DNA from: JADJXV01 sp046328995
GTDB lineage: Bacteria > Bacteroidota > Ignavibacteria > Kapaibacteriales > UBA961
Direction: 5' to 3'
DNA length: 64,000 bases
Assembly (NCBI GenBank): GCA_046328995.1
Contig: JAXLVN010000009.1
Span: 14,456-78,455 of the forward strand
Positions 9,910 to 18,844 of this stretch are shown here, piece by piece (the first letter of the stretch is position 1; each line of letters starts with the position of its first letter). The notes beneath the pieces were generated by a model. It was not told the origin of the DNA. It worked only from the letters and a program-made list of their open reading frames with translations, and ran no database searches. The position numbers and the translations under genes were made by a program.

Positions 9910-11184
9910 ATGACGTTTCCTGCATTTCTTACTCTCGAACGTAATCGCATCGTTTCCTTCCTCGGTAGTGCTGTGTTCACTACTGTCCTCCTGCTTGGTC
10001 TCACAAGCTGCAATGAGAAGCTAAGCGTCGTCGGCAATAGCTTTCCGCCGGATACACTTCAGCTTACGTCGATTATGACTACCGACACGCAGCCCTTGGT
10101 CACGACCTCGGTGCCCGTACTCAAAAGCCGCTCTCTCTCGGGATTTGGCGTGGTGTATATCGGCAAGACTCCGACGATGGAGGCAATTACCCTTTCCCGG
10201 CTCTCGACGCCGGACTCGATGCCGGCGCTGACACCTACCGATATTATCAGTGCAAAGCTCTTTATTACGCCCACCAATCCACTCTACGCATTTGGCGATA
10301 CCGTGACTAATCAACTCTCATTTACGGTCGTAAAAGTCAAAAAACTCTGGAGTCCGCAGGCGACACTCGACTCCATCAGCCCGGCGTCTGAGTATTTTGA
10401 TACCAAGACGCTTGCTACCTATTCCGATAAAATTGAACTCAAGGACTCTACTGCAAATATTATCCTCGACTTTGATCAAAGCCAGATAATTGAATGGATT
10501 ACGAATAAAAATAAATACGGCACCGACTCCCTGAACTACGGTATTGCCTTTCTTCCTGCTGCCGGCTCGACGGTGATCCGCCGCTTTGCTGCAGGCGCTA
10601 TCGGCAATTCAAGCGCGGCACAGTTTGCGACCCTGCAGGTAACCTACCGAAAGCCCACCGGAGATACAGCAATTGTACGATTCCTCTCCGGCTATGACGG
10701 CACGTATATCTCGACTACTGCGCCCGGTACTTCCGACAAATCAATTACGATTCAAGCCGCTGCCGAGACTAAGTCCACGCTGAGCTTTGATGTGCGGGCT
10801 GTTCCGAAAGGTGTGGCTATCCATCTCGCAGGACTGACCCTTACGCTCGACCCGTCGCGGTCGGCATACGGTACGAGCGGTATGGATTCGGTGATTTATG
10901 CCGACTTTATCGACTCGAGTGCCAATAATCTCTTACGCAGTTATTATGGCTCACGACTCAAAGATGCCTCCGGAAAATTCACCAATGAATTTTTCTTCCC
11001 TACGATGAATTCCGCGATTGAAGGTATGGTGCGGCGCTCCGGTACCGGTACCATTACCGTGCAGACCCGTCCCGATCAGCATTATCTGCGGGTCGATAAA
11101 ATCGTATTTTTTGGTCCTGAAGAGCCCGACAAGTCCAAGCGTCCGCGGCTGACGATTGTCTATTCCACCCGTCCTAAATTCTAA
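9910..11184 (+). CDS. Secreted lipoprotein, DUF4270-like
   Basis: Encodes about 424 residues from ATG 9910. A hydrophobic signal peptide ends in the lipobox LLGLTSC (lipidated Cys about residue 35), so the mature protein should be anchored to the envelope. The body is beta-rich, with no catalytic motif seen. The opening (PPDTLQL, repeated T-T-D, LSGFGVVYIG) is reminiscent of the DUF4270 lipoproteins of Bacteroidota; this is a resemblance, not a firm assignment. It lies 12 bp upstream of an outer-membrane barrel gene, and the two are likely one operon working at the outer membrane. A TTG 63 bp further upstream is an alternative start. Confidence 0.6.
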   Translation: MTFPAFLTLERNRIVSFLGSAVFTTVLLLGLTSCNEKLSVVGNSFPPDTLQLTSIMTTDTQPLVTTSVPVLKSRSLSGFGVVYIGKTPTMEAITLSRLSTPDSMPALTPTDIISAKLFITPTNPLYAFGDTVTNQLSFTVVKVKKLWSPQATLDSISPASEYFDTKTLATYSDKIELKDSTANIILDFDQSQIIEWITNKNKYGTDSLNYGIAFLPAAGSTVIRRFAAGAIGNSSAAQFATLQVTYRKPTGDTAIVRFLSGYDGTYISTTAPGTSDKSITIQAAAETKSTLSFDVRAVPKGVAIHLAGLTLTLDPSRSAYGTSGMDSVIYADFIDSSANNLLRSYYGSRLKDASGKFTNEFFFPTMNSAIEGMVRRSGTGTITVQTRPDQHYLRVDKIVFFGPEEPDKSKRPRLTIVYSTRPKF

Positions 11185-11196
11185 GAGATACCTGCT

Positions 11197-12441
11197 ATGA
11201 AACGATACCTGCTCCTTGCTGTTACGCTTGTACTTGCCGTAGTATCACCGCAATGGCTGCACGCTCAGGGCGGCTCGACATATTCGATTTTTGGTGTTGG
11301 TGACCTCCGTACTACCTTGGGTGCCAGCTATGACGGCCTCGCCGGTACGCAGATCGCCGTATGGTCGGACTATGCCGTTAATCTCGCCAATCCTGCCGCA
11401 TGGGGCGCGGTAAAGTCCACCCGCATTCAGGGAGGATTTCGATTTAATCAGCAATCGGTATCAAATGGACAGACAACGGCTGCGCAAAACAACGGAAAAT
11501 TGGAAGGAATGGCGGCAATATTTTCAATTGATACTGCCCTCGGTATTGGTGCAAGTCTCGGTTTTTATCCGTTTAGCTCCATCAATTATGCCCTGACGAC
11601 TCCGACGACAATTACCACCGGCGACGGCCGCACAATCGGTGGCGAAATCGATGCCACCGGCAAGGGCGGAATCACTGCCGGCTACTTCGGTGCTTCGGTA
11701 CGCATTACCGATAATTTTTCCTTTGGCCTCAGCGGTGTGGCACTCTTCGGTACGGTAAGCTCAGTGGTACAAACACTCCTCTATTCCTCAGAAGCATACA
11801 GTTCGGTCAATCAATCCAACGACGATTTCCGCGGCTACGGTCTCAAAGCCGGATGGATGTATTCGCCGTTTCAGAATTTTACGCTCGGTGCCGCAGGAAG
11901 TGTATATTCGAATTTAAATGGTACGAACGAACTCCGCTACAGTACCATCGGTACGACAGAACTGTCGAGTGATACGACCTTCGAGTCCGACTTTTCCACC
12001 CCGATGCCAAGTTCATTTGGTATCGGAGCGTCGTATAAATCGGGGAAGTTTATGTTTGCCGCCGATGCCGAACTCCAGGATTTCTCGTCATTTACCTACC
12101 GTAGTGGCCGTGAGACCTTCCGCTCAACGATGCGGACAAGTTTTGGCATTACCCGCCTTGCAAGCTTTGCGCCCGGTACATCGTTCAGCGACCGAGTCGC
12201 CTTTTCGGTTGGCGGTGGCTATCAGCAATTATATTATTCCGTCAACGGCATTCCCATCAATGAATACTTCGGCTCCTTCGGTATGCAAATTCCCCTCGGT
12301 AATGGAGCTATGCTCGACGGCGCCGCCACGGTCGGTACCCGCGGCACCACAACTAACGGACTCATTCAGGAGCTCTTTGGTCGCTTCAGTGTGACCATCG
12401 GCATCGGTGAGATCTGGTTCAAGCCATTCCCGCGCGACTAA
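11197..12441 (+). CDS. Outer-membrane beta-barrel protein (FadL/OmpP1-like)
   Basis: A 414-residue protein with a signal peptide cleaved after WLHAQ. The mature start (YSIFGVGDLR, then a Gly-rich stretch and VNLANPAAWG) resembles the N-terminal plug region of the FadL/TodX family of outer-membrane proteins in Bacteroidota, where an N-P-A motif is conserved. The rest alternates hydrophobic and polar residues as expected for amphipathic barrel strands and ends in aromatic-rich sequence (IWFKPF). It follows the lipoprotein gene by 12 bp. The substrate, if any, cannot be told from sequence. Confidence 0.7.
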   Translation: MKRYLLLAVTLVLAVVSPQWLHAQGGSTYSIFGVGDLRTTLGASYDGLAGTQIAVWSDYAVNLANPAAWGAVKSTRIQGGFRFNQQSVSNGQTTAAQNNGKLEGMAAIFSIDTALGIGASLGFYPFSSINYALTTPTTITTGDGRTIGGEIDATGKGGITAGYFGASVRITDNFSFGLSGVALFGTVSSVVQTLLYSSEAYSSVNQSNDDFRGYGLKAGWMYSPFQNFTLGAAGSVYSNLNGTNELRYSTIGTTELSSDTTFESDFSTPMPSSFGIGASYKSGKFMFAADAELQDFSSFTYRSGRETFRSTMRTSFGITRLASFAPGTSFSDRVAFSVGGGYQQLYYSVNGIPINEYFGSFGMQIPLGNGAMLDGAATVGTRGTTTNGLIQELFGRFSVTIGIGEIWFKPFPRD

Positions 12442-12766
12442 TTACCCTCATTCCACTCTCCTTCGTATCGTGAGAGTACAAGTGTCCGGTATTCCTCTCT
12501 TGAGACAGCTGCTTTGGCCCTCATCGGCGCGCGCAATCCCTTGTCGAGCCGTCCCGCAATTCGCTTCCCGCGTTTATTTCCTGAATGGTAATCACCTGTA
12601 CATTCAACATATTAACCTGTTATTGGTTGTAAGACGTACGCTCACCCGAGAGAAAATTGTCCATCAACTTGCGTGTATTGTCCATTTTACAGGAAGTCGC
12701 CTCGCCGTAATTTTGTGCTGTCAATTCTGACATACATTTATTCATTTTTAGAGAGAATACAGCACA
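12442..12766 (+). other. Intergenic region, possible promoter only
   Basis: About 325 bp with no convincing gene or strong hairpin. A TTG at 12713 followed after 17 bp by TACATTTA (12733-12740) is a weak match to a Bacteroidota promoter and would drive the next gene. Confidence 0.3.
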
Positions 12767-13297
12767 ATGAAATCATTCACAGTTCCCACTCGCGAAAGCG
12801 TCGCTCCCGCTAATCAAGTCCTTTTTGATACCCTGCACAACGCAGTCGGCTTCGTACCCAATCTCTACGCGACAATCGCTCTTTCCGAGCATGGTTTAGC
12901 TAGATTTTTAGCATACCAAAATGCCAAAACATCGCTCACCGGCAGAGAAAAAGAAGCCGTTAATCTTATCGTAAGCCAAGTAAATGGATGTATTTATTGT
13001 CAGAGCGCGCACACGGCAATCGGCAAGATGATCGGATTCACCGATGAACAGCTCATCGCAATCCGCCACGGGAAAAGTGCTCAACCGAAGCTGAATGCTC
13101 TCGTGCGACTCGCTGCCGATATCACCGCTCAACGCGGAAACGCCTCGCCCGAACTCGTCGATGAGTTCTACGCGCAGGGCTATACTGATGAACATTTAGT
13201 CGATCTCGTGCTCCAAATCAGCGATAAAACAGCGATGAATTACCTGCATAATCTCACAAAAATTCCGGTAGATTTTCCACTTGCACCTGCGCTGTAA
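12767..13297 (+). CDS. Carboxymuconolactone decarboxylase/AhpD-like peroxidase-associated protein
   Basis: A 176-residue all-helical protein of the AhpD/CMD family. The active-site signature is intact: Cys75-Ile-Tyr-Cys78 with a His three residues on (CIYCQSAH), as in alkylhydroperoxidase D, where the Cys pair reduces a peroxide or regenerates a peroxiredoxin. The preceding helix (GREKEAVNLIVSQVNGC) is also typical. The gene stands alone, with a 325-bp leader and a repeat element behind it. It probably serves oxidative-stress defence; the physiological partner is unknown. Confidence 0.85.
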   Translation: MKSFTVPTRESVAPANQVLFDTLHNAVGFVPNLYATIALSEHGLARFLAYQNAKTSLTGREKEAVNLIVSQVNGCIYCQSAHTAIGKMIGFTDEQLIAIRHGKSAQPKLNALVRLAADITAQRGNASPELVDEFYAQGYTDEHLVDLVLQISDKTAMNYLHNLTKIPVDFPLAPAL

Positions 13298-13319
13298 GTG
13301 TTTGTTAATTTAATAAATT

Positions 13320-13521
13320 TAGGACTTTCGCTTGTGTCTTTCCCACAGGGTATCACAGAGTTTTTCACAGAGTATCACACTCGTTCAATACTCTGTGTAT
13401 CCCTGTGGAAAACTCTGTGTAACCCTGTGGGAGGATACAACAAATTCCACAGAGAAACATATCAACATTTAAAACATCAACTTGATAATTTGCAATTACT
13501 ATTATACAAGCGAAAGTCCTA
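13320..13521. repeat. MITE-like element with 16-bp terminal inverted repeats
   Basis: A 202-bp non-coding block bounded by perfect 16-bp inverted repeats (TAGGACTTTCGCTTGT at 13320-13335, its complement at 13506-13521). Inside, 13341-13380 and 13389-13432 form a second long imperfect hairpin made of CACAGAG/CTCTGTG units. The surrounding bases are A/T-rich on both sides and a target duplication cannot be fixed. It sits between two genes, which suggests a small non-autonomous mobile element. A 74-codon reading frame through it is not protein-like. Confidence 0.6.
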
Positions 13522-13552
13522 AAAATTAATTGAATATTGAAAGTAATATCTC

Positions 13553-14173
13553 ATGAACTACGCATCGCTCGCCTTTACCGACTCTATCAAAGCTCTCCAG
13601 GAAGAGTACGGCAGCCGAAAAAGCTATGACCGGATGGAGAAATTCAATGTCATCGACGGTCTCAGCGAGAATGAAATCGACTTCATCGAGCAGCGCGACA
13701 GCATGTATATTGCGACGATTGGTGAGAATGGATATCCGTATATTCAGCACAGAGGAGGTCCGCCCGGATTCGTAAAAGTCCTTGATAATACAACGCTTGG
13801 CATGGTTGATTTTGCAGGAAACAAACAGTATATTTCCCTTGGGAATATGCAGGATTGCAGCCGGGTGTCGATTATCATGGTGTCGTATCCGCAAAAAGCG
13901 CGGCTGAAATTGTATGCAGATGTGCGGATTATTCAGCCAAGCGATGACCCTGAATTATTCCGCCGTCTGGACCCACGTGACTACAAGCACCGCGCCGAGA
14001 GAATGATGGTATTTGATATCAAAGCGTTTGATTGGAATTGTCCGCAACACATCACTCCGCGCTATACGATTGAAGAAATTGAGCATGCATTTGCCCCGCA
14101 ACGGGATTATAGTCGTAAATTAGAAGAAGAATTGCATCAAGTAAAACTACAACTACAAGAATTGACACCATGA
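13553..14173 (+). CDS. Pyridoxamine 5'-phosphate oxidase-family FMN-binding protein
   Basis: A 206-residue protein of the PNPOx-like split-barrel family. The core around residues 45-130 (DSMYIATIGENGYPYIQHRGG, LGMVDFAGNKQYISLGN, ARLKLYADVRI) matches the FMN-binding branch of this family. These proteins bind flavin and reduce or sense small molecules; the real substrate is not known. The stop codon overlaps the ATG of the FabF gene (ATGA), so the two are translationally coupled. A charged coiled-coil-like tail (RKLEEELHQVKLQLQEL) ends the protein. Confidence 0.8.
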   Translation: MNYASLAFTDSIKALQEEYGSRKSYDRMEKFNVIDGLSENEIDFIEQRDSMYIATIGENGYPYIQHRGGPPGFVKVLDNTTLGMVDFAGNKQYISLGNMQDCSRVSIIMVSYPQKARLKLYADVRIIQPSDDPELFRRLDPRDYKHRAERMMVFDIKAFDWNCPQHITPRYTIEEIEHAFAPQRDYSRKLEEELHQVKLQLQELTP

Positions 14174-15423
14174 TACAAGAACTGCACAGAGTGGTCGTGA
14201 CCGGCATCGGCGCAATCACACCGCTCGGGAATTCGGTCGGAACGTTTTGGGAGAATATTGTCGCCGGCAAGAGTGGCGTGGGGCTAATTACCCGCTTCGA
14301 CACCACCCATTTCAAAACCACGTTCGCCGGTGAAGTCAAGGATTTTCATCCGGCCGAGTATTTTGAAAAAAATGAAGCGCGTAAGTATGACCTCTTTACG
14401 CAGTATGCCGTCGCCGCGTCGGACGAAGCAATTGCCAATGCAGGACTTGACTTTGACACGCTCAATCGGAATAAAATTGGCGTGATTTGGGGTTCGGGTA
14501 ATGGCGGCATCCAAACCTTCCAAGACCAGGTCGAAGAATTCATCAACGGCGAGAAAAAGCCGCGGTTTAATCCCTATTTTATACCCAAAATTATCGCTGA
14601 TATTCCGTCGGGGGTAATTTCTATCCGTCATGGTTTACGCGGACTTAACTTCTCGACCGTGTCGGCGTGCGCCTCGTCTAATCATGCAATTATCGATGCC
14701 TGCACCTACATCCGTTTAGGCAAAGCCGACATTATCATTACGGGAGGTTCGGAAGCGCCGATTAATGAAAGCGGGCTCGGCGGCTTCAACGCCTCGAAAG
14801 CATTATCAACGAATAATACGAATCCTCAAGGAGCATCGCGCCCGTTTGATACAAAACGTGACGGATTTGTCATGGGTGAAGGTGCCGGCGCGTTGGTGCT
14901 CGAAAGTTTGAAATCGGCCCAGAGGCGAGGCGCGACTATTCTCGCCGAAGTCGTTGGCATCGGTATGGCCGCCGACGCGTATCATTTGACCGGCACGCAC
15001 CCGGAAGGTGAAGGCGCGTATCTTGGTATGCTCGATGCGCTCGATGATGCAGGAATCACGCCCGACGATATCGACTATATCAATGCCCACGCGACATCTA
15101 CTTCGATCGGTGACGACGGCGAACTCAAAGCAATCGGAAGGGTCTTCGGCACAAGGGATACACTGCACATAAGCGGTACGAAGTCCATGACCGGACACCT
15201 CCTCGGAGCAGCAGGAGCAGTGGAAGCGATTATCTGTATCAAGGCAATACAAGAGAGTATTGTGCCGCCGACAATTAATACCGATGATATCGAGGAAGCA
15301 TATACGCCGTATAATCTTACGCTCGGTTCGGCAGTAGCCAAGGATATTACCTATGCCATGAGTAATACGTTTGGCTTCGGCGGACATATCGCGGTGACAA
15401 TTTTTAAGAAATTTATTTTGTAA
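14170..15423 (+). CDS. fabF: Beta-ketoacyl-ACP synthase II
   Basis: A 417-residue condensing enzyme of fatty-acid elongation. The Cys-His-His triad is complete: Cys167 in SACASSNH, His in NAHATSTSIGD and His in GHLLGAAGA; the C-terminal glycine loop NTFGFGGH is also present. It would condense malonyl-ACP with acyl-ACP in the cytoplasm. Unlike the common acpP-fabF-rnc arrangement, it follows a flavin-binding protein with a 4-bp overlap and precedes bshB1 by 5 bp. Whether it is the housekeeping KAS II or a second copy cannot be told here. Confidence 0.92.
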   Translation: MIQELHRVVVTGIGAITPLGNSVGTFWENIVAGKSGVGLITRFDTTHFKTTFAGEVKDFHPAEYFEKNEARKYDLFTQYAVAASDEAIANAGLDFDTLNRNKIGVIWGSGNGGIQTFQDQVEEFINGEKKPRFNPYFIPKIIADIPSGVISIRHGLRGLNFSTVSACASSNHAIIDACTYIRLGKADIIITGGSEAPINESGLGGFNASKALSTNNTNPQGASRPFDTKRDGFVMGEGAGALVLESLKSAQRRGATILAEVVGIGMAADAYHLTGTHPEGEGAYLGMLDALDDAGITPDDIDYINAHATSTSIGDDGELKAIGRVFGTRDTLHISGTKSMTGHLLGAAGAVEAIICIKAIQESIVPPTINTDDIEEAYTPYNLTLGSAVAKDITYAMSNTFGFGGHIAVTIFKKFIL

Positions 15424-15428
15424 GTGGA

Positions 15429-16151
15429 ATGATGAGTGGACATAAAGTAGATATCATGGCATTCGGCGCGCATCCTGATGATGTGGAATGCGCCGTTGGA
15501 GGCACGATTCTCAAGCATACGGCAATGGGAAAAACAGTCGCAATAGTCGATCTGACGGCTGGTGAATTAGGTAGCTATGGCACGCCGCAGACCCGCAAAG
15601 TTGAAGCTCAAGCCGCCGCCACTCTTCTCGGAGTATCCTTCCGCGAGCAGCTCGGCTTGCCTGATGGAGGCGTGGTTAATTCAGAAGCACAACGCATGAT
15701 AGTCATCGCCGCTATTCGAAAATATCAACCCGATATTGTACTTGCGAATGCTGTTCATGACCGTCATCCTGATCATGCAGCATCGGCACAATTGGTCGCC
15801 GATGCTTGTTTTTTATCAGGGTTACAGAAGATTCATACCATGGGTGACAACTCTCGTGCGCAGCAGGCGTGGCGTCCTAAAGCGGTGTATCATTATATCC
15901 AGGATTATCTCATTGAGCCGGATTTTGTCATCGATATTACAGCCGAAATGGATGCTAAGATGCAGGCAATTTTAGCATTTACATCTCAATTTGTAGAACC
16001 AAATGACAAGCAGCCGGGTTCGATTCTTGGATTGCTGAATCAGATAAAAAGCACGAACAGTATCTTCGGCAGACCCATCAATGTGGCGTATGCAGAAGGA
16101 TTTACCGCCACCAGATATATCGGTGTGCAGAATTTGTACGACCTTCAATAA
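15429..16151 (+). CDS. bshB1: Bacillithiol biosynthesis deacetylase BshB1
   Basis: A 240-residue zinc-dependent LmbE/PIG-L family deacetylase. The metal motif AHPDDVE near the N-terminus and the HPDH segment (RHPDHAAS) further on are both intact. The BshB1 branch removes acetyl from GlcNAc-malate, the second step of bacillithiol synthesis; the GTPQTR and LPDGGV segments match that branch. It starts 5 bp after fabF and is the last gene of this operon. It implies the organism uses bacillithiol as its low-molecular-weight thiol, as many Bacteroidota do. Confidence 0.88.
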   Translation: MMSGHKVDIMAFGAHPDDVECAVGGTILKHTAMGKTVAIVDLTAGELGSYGTPQTRKVEAQAAATLLGVSFREQLGLPDGGVVNSEAQRMIVIAAIRKYQPDIVLANAVHDRHPDHAASAQLVADACFLSGLQKIHTMGDNSRAQQAWRPKAVYHYIQDYLIEPDFVIDITAEMDAKMQAILAFTSQFVEPNDKQPGSILGLLNQIKSTNSIFGRPINVAYAEGFTATRYIGVQNLYDLQ

Positions 16152-16180
16152 ATGACCAGTTAACTATCGAATAACCGGAA

Positions 16181-17059
16181 ATGCTTCATTCTTCGCCGCT
16201 TACCCTCGTTCATCCGCATAATGGGAATCTTGCTTTTCAGCTGTTTTCGTTTGACGATAGCAGCCATTTCGATTATCTCCAACGCAACAACTATTATTCA
16301 TTGATTTGGGTAATGGAGGGCGGCGGGAAAATCACGGCCGATTTTTCGGAATATACGTTTGGAAGTGATGTGCTGTTTGCCTTTTCGCCGTATCAGCCGT
16401 TTATGATACAAGCTGATGTTTTGAAGGGAGTTGCGCTGTGCTTTCACCCGGATTTTTTCTGCATTCACAAGCATCAGGCAGAGGTGGCGTGCAATGGGGT
16501 ATTGTTTAATAATGTGTATCAGCCGCCGTTTGTGACGATTGATGAAACGTCGGGAAATACCTTGAAAATGGTGATCGAACAGATGAAAATGGAGATGCAG
16601 AATCCTGCACTCGCGCAGTATGAGCTGTTAGTATCGTATCTCAAAATTGCGCTTATTACGCTGTCGCGGCTTAAAGCAGAGCAGCAGCAGCATCCGGCGC
16701 TTGAGGTGAGTGGCAGCAAAGAACCTTTTATTCTACAGAACTTAAAGAATTTCATCGAAGCACATTTCAAGACCAAGCATTCGCCAAGTGAGTATGCCGA
16801 GCTCTTGCATATCAGTCCGAAAGCGCTTGCCAAAATCACCAAAACTCATTGTAATAAAACGCTGAGCGACCTGATTACCGAGCGAATTATCATCGAAGCC
16901 AAGCGCGAACTTTACCTCACCAACAAAGCAGTCAAGGAAATTGCCTACGAGCTTGGCTACTCCGACGAATACTACTTCAGCCGCTTTTTCAAAACCAATG
17001 CCAATGTTTCACCGCAACTCTACCGTGAAACAGTAGGTTACGGACGAGCAGAAGTGTAA
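16181..17059 (+). CDS. AraC-family transcriptional regulator
   Basis: A 292-residue regulator with a cupin-like N-terminal sensor (about 1-160) and a C-terminal double helix-turn-helix of AraC type (about 195-290). The second HTH is easily read: AVKEIAYELGYSDEYYFSRFFKTNANVSP contains the classic A-x-x-x-G-[FY]-x-[DE]-x-x-[FY]-F-x-R-x-F pattern. It is 29 bp after bshB1 on the same strand. Its ligand and target genes are not evident. Confidence 0.88.
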   Translation: MLHSSPLTLVHPHNGNLAFQLFSFDDSSHFDYLQRNNYYSLIWVMEGGGKITADFSEYTFGSDVLFAFSPYQPFMIQADVLKGVALCFHPDFFCIHKHQAEVACNGVLFNNVYQPPFVTIDETSGNTLKMVIEQMKMEMQNPALAQYELLVSYLKIALITLSRLKAEQQQHPALEVSGSKEPFILQNLKNFIEAHFKTKHSPSEYAELLHISPKALAKITKTHCNKTLSDLITERIIIEAKRELYLTNKAVKEIAYELGYSDEYYFSRFFKTNANVSPQLYRETVGYGRAEV

Positions 17060-17061
17060 AA

Positions 17062-18429
17062 TTACGTGCCCACATATCGCATCCGCGCCATGAAAAACCC
17101 ATCAGTCCCATGATGAAACGGGTCGAGCGTGCAGTAATAATCATCAGCCCCAAGCCCCGCGACCGTAATGCCGAATTGCTCGAAGACGGGCGTGAGAGGT
17201 TCCGGCTCAAACTGCGGATTCTGCGCTAAAAAATCCTCGACAACCCGTTCATTTTCCTGCGGCAGGAGCGAACACGTCGCATAGATGAGCACGCCGCCTT
17301 TGCGCACAAATTTGGACTTTTCGGTGAGAATTTCACGTTGTTTTTTGGCTAATTTATCGACTAATTGCGGTGTTAGCCGCCACTTCACCATCGGCATACG
17401 TCGCGCGGTGCCCAGCCCCGAGCAGGGCGCATCGACGAGCACGGCATCGCATTTGCCGTGAAGCTTCTCGAGTTGCTTTGCATTTTTAGGTAAGAGGAGT
17501 AATGTTCGCACCGACCGCAAGCCCGCTCTCTGCGCTCGGAAGTCTAGTTCTTTCAACCGATTAAATTCCACATCCGTACCGATAATTTCCCCTAAATCAT
17601 TCTGCAGTGCCGCAAGATGGAGCGACTTTCCGCCCGCACCTGCGCACGCATCGAGCACCGTCCAATGTTCCTCCGGCGCCACCGCATACCCAATCAGCTG
17701 ACTCCCGATATCCTGCACTTCGATTGCGCCGGACTTGTACAATTCCACCTGCGAGAGCTGCACGCGTTGCTCGAGGAGAATTCCATCCGGCACAAGTGTG
17801 CTTGGCGAGGCAGCGATGCCGATTTTGGCTAACTCCGCAAGCGCACGTTCGCGGGAAATTGCCCGTGAATTTACCCTGAGTCCGACCGATGCACTTGGGA
17901 GCAATGCCTTGGAAATTGCCGGAGCATCCGGCGCGAGAGAATCAGCGATCCACTCGGGTAAGCAGTTGAATTTCCAGTTATTTTCGCTTTTAATTTGTTC
18001 GTATAATGTCTCGGCCTCCTGCATCCATACGGTCGCTTCCGGCATCGTCATTTCGCACCTTAGCCGGAGCGTTTCGGCGCATACTTCAGCGACCGGCGGC
18101 AGCGGACCATCGCCTTGCACGAAGCTTGGATGCAGGAGCTTTTGCGGCGAAAATACTCCCATCTTCTCACCCAACATGCAGGTGGCAAGTACCAATTTTA
18201 TCTCGGCTTCGAGCGGTACTGTCGGTGCATCGCAGTGGGCGCAAAATTCGGCGCAGGACTTCATCCTCAGCGCGGCAAAGACCGTTTCGCTGACGAATTT
18301 TCGTTCTTTACTCCCGATATACTTATGCGAACGGAAATACTCCCCGGCGACCGAGTCAGCAGGTTGGGGCGATTTGCAGATAATTCTCAATAATTCAGCG
18401 GAATGACCAATAAGCGAAGGAAAGAGCAT
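17062..18429 (-). CDS. RsmB/NOP2-type RNA cytosine-C5 methyltransferase
   Basis: A 455-residue SAM-dependent m5C methyltransferase. An N-terminal NusB-like helical domain (AELLRIICKS, IGSKERKFVSETVFAAL) precedes the Rossmann domain with SAM motif I LDACAGAGGKS and the two catalytic cysteines in VDAPCSGLGT and YATCSLLPQEN. It likely methylates 16S rRNA, as RsmB does at C967, though related enzymes modify tRNA. The frame runs on upstream through an 83-bp tandem repeat, giving spurious repetitive residues, so ATG 18429 is chosen as the start. It converges with the AraC gene, with 2 bp between the stops. Confidence 0.88.
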   Translation of the reverse strand: MLFPSLIGHSAELLRIICKSPQPADSVAGEYFRSHKYIGSKERKFVSETVFAALRMKSCAEFCAHCDAPTVPLEAEIKLVLATCMLGEKMGVFSPQKLLHPSFVQGDGPLPPVAEVCAETLRLRCEMTMPEATVWMQEAETLYEQIKSENNWKFNCLPEWIADSLAPDAPAISKALLPSASVGLRVNSRAISRERALAELAKIGIAASPSTLVPDGILLEQRVQLSQVELYKSGAIEVQDIGSQLIGYAVAPEEHWTVLDACAGAGGKSLHLAALQNDLGEIIGTDVEFNRLKELDFRAQRAGLRSVRTLLLLPKNAKQLEKLHGKCDAVLVDAPCSGLGTARRMPMVKWRLTPQLVDKLAKKQREILTEKSKFVRKGGVLIYATCSLLPQENERVVEDFLAQNPQFEPEPLTPVFEQFGITVAGLGADDYYCTLDPFHHGTDGFFMARMRYVGT

Positions 18430-18493
18430 AGAGTAGGGGAGTAAGTCTGTGAGTTTGGAAGTCGTAAGTCTGTAAGTTGTAAGTCTGTAAGTT

Positions 18494-18820
18494 GTAAGTC
18501 TGTAAGAATCGTAGGGGCGAATCGCATTCGCCCGGGTCGTGCTGATTACATTCATGCTGAAGGTAGTCTGTGAGTCGTAAGTCTGTAAGAATCGTAGGGG
18601 CGAATCGTATTCGCCCGGGTCGTGCTGATTACATTCATGCTGAAGGTAGTCTGTGAGTCGTAAGTCTGTAAGAATCGTAGGGGCGAATCGCATTCGCCCG
18701 GGTCGTGCTGATTACCTTCATGCTGAAGGTAGTCTGTGAGTCGTAAGTCTGTAAGAATCGTAGGGGCGAATCGCATTCGCCCGGGTCGTGCTGATTACAT
18801 TCATGCTGAAGGTAGTCTAT
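18494..18820. repeat. 83-bp tandem repeat, about four copies
   Basis: The segment GTAGGGGCGAATCG recurs at 18511, 18594, 18677 and 18760, exactly 83 bp apart, within almost identical units. Each unit contains the short palindrome GGGCGAAT-CG-ATTCGCCC, so each could form a small hairpin. Just upstream (18440-18510) are shorter 14-15-bp repeats of GTAAGTCTGTAAGTT. The palindrome is the same core as the dispersed element at 50667 and 53486. The array fills the gap between the rsmB-like and ROK genes and has no coding role. Confidence 0.9.
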
Positions 18821-18844
18821 TTTTCTCTAATCGAATAGAATATT

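Noticed and set aside
13298..13522. 74-codon open frame
   Set aside because: Lies fully within the MITE-like inverted-repeat element and is not protein-like.
18430..18693. 5' extension of the RsmB-like methyltransferase
   Set aside because: Translates the 83-bp tandem repeat into repeating nonsense residues.
18494..18820. CRISPR array
   Set aside because: The repeated 83-bp unit has no variable spacer; it is a plain tandem repeat.
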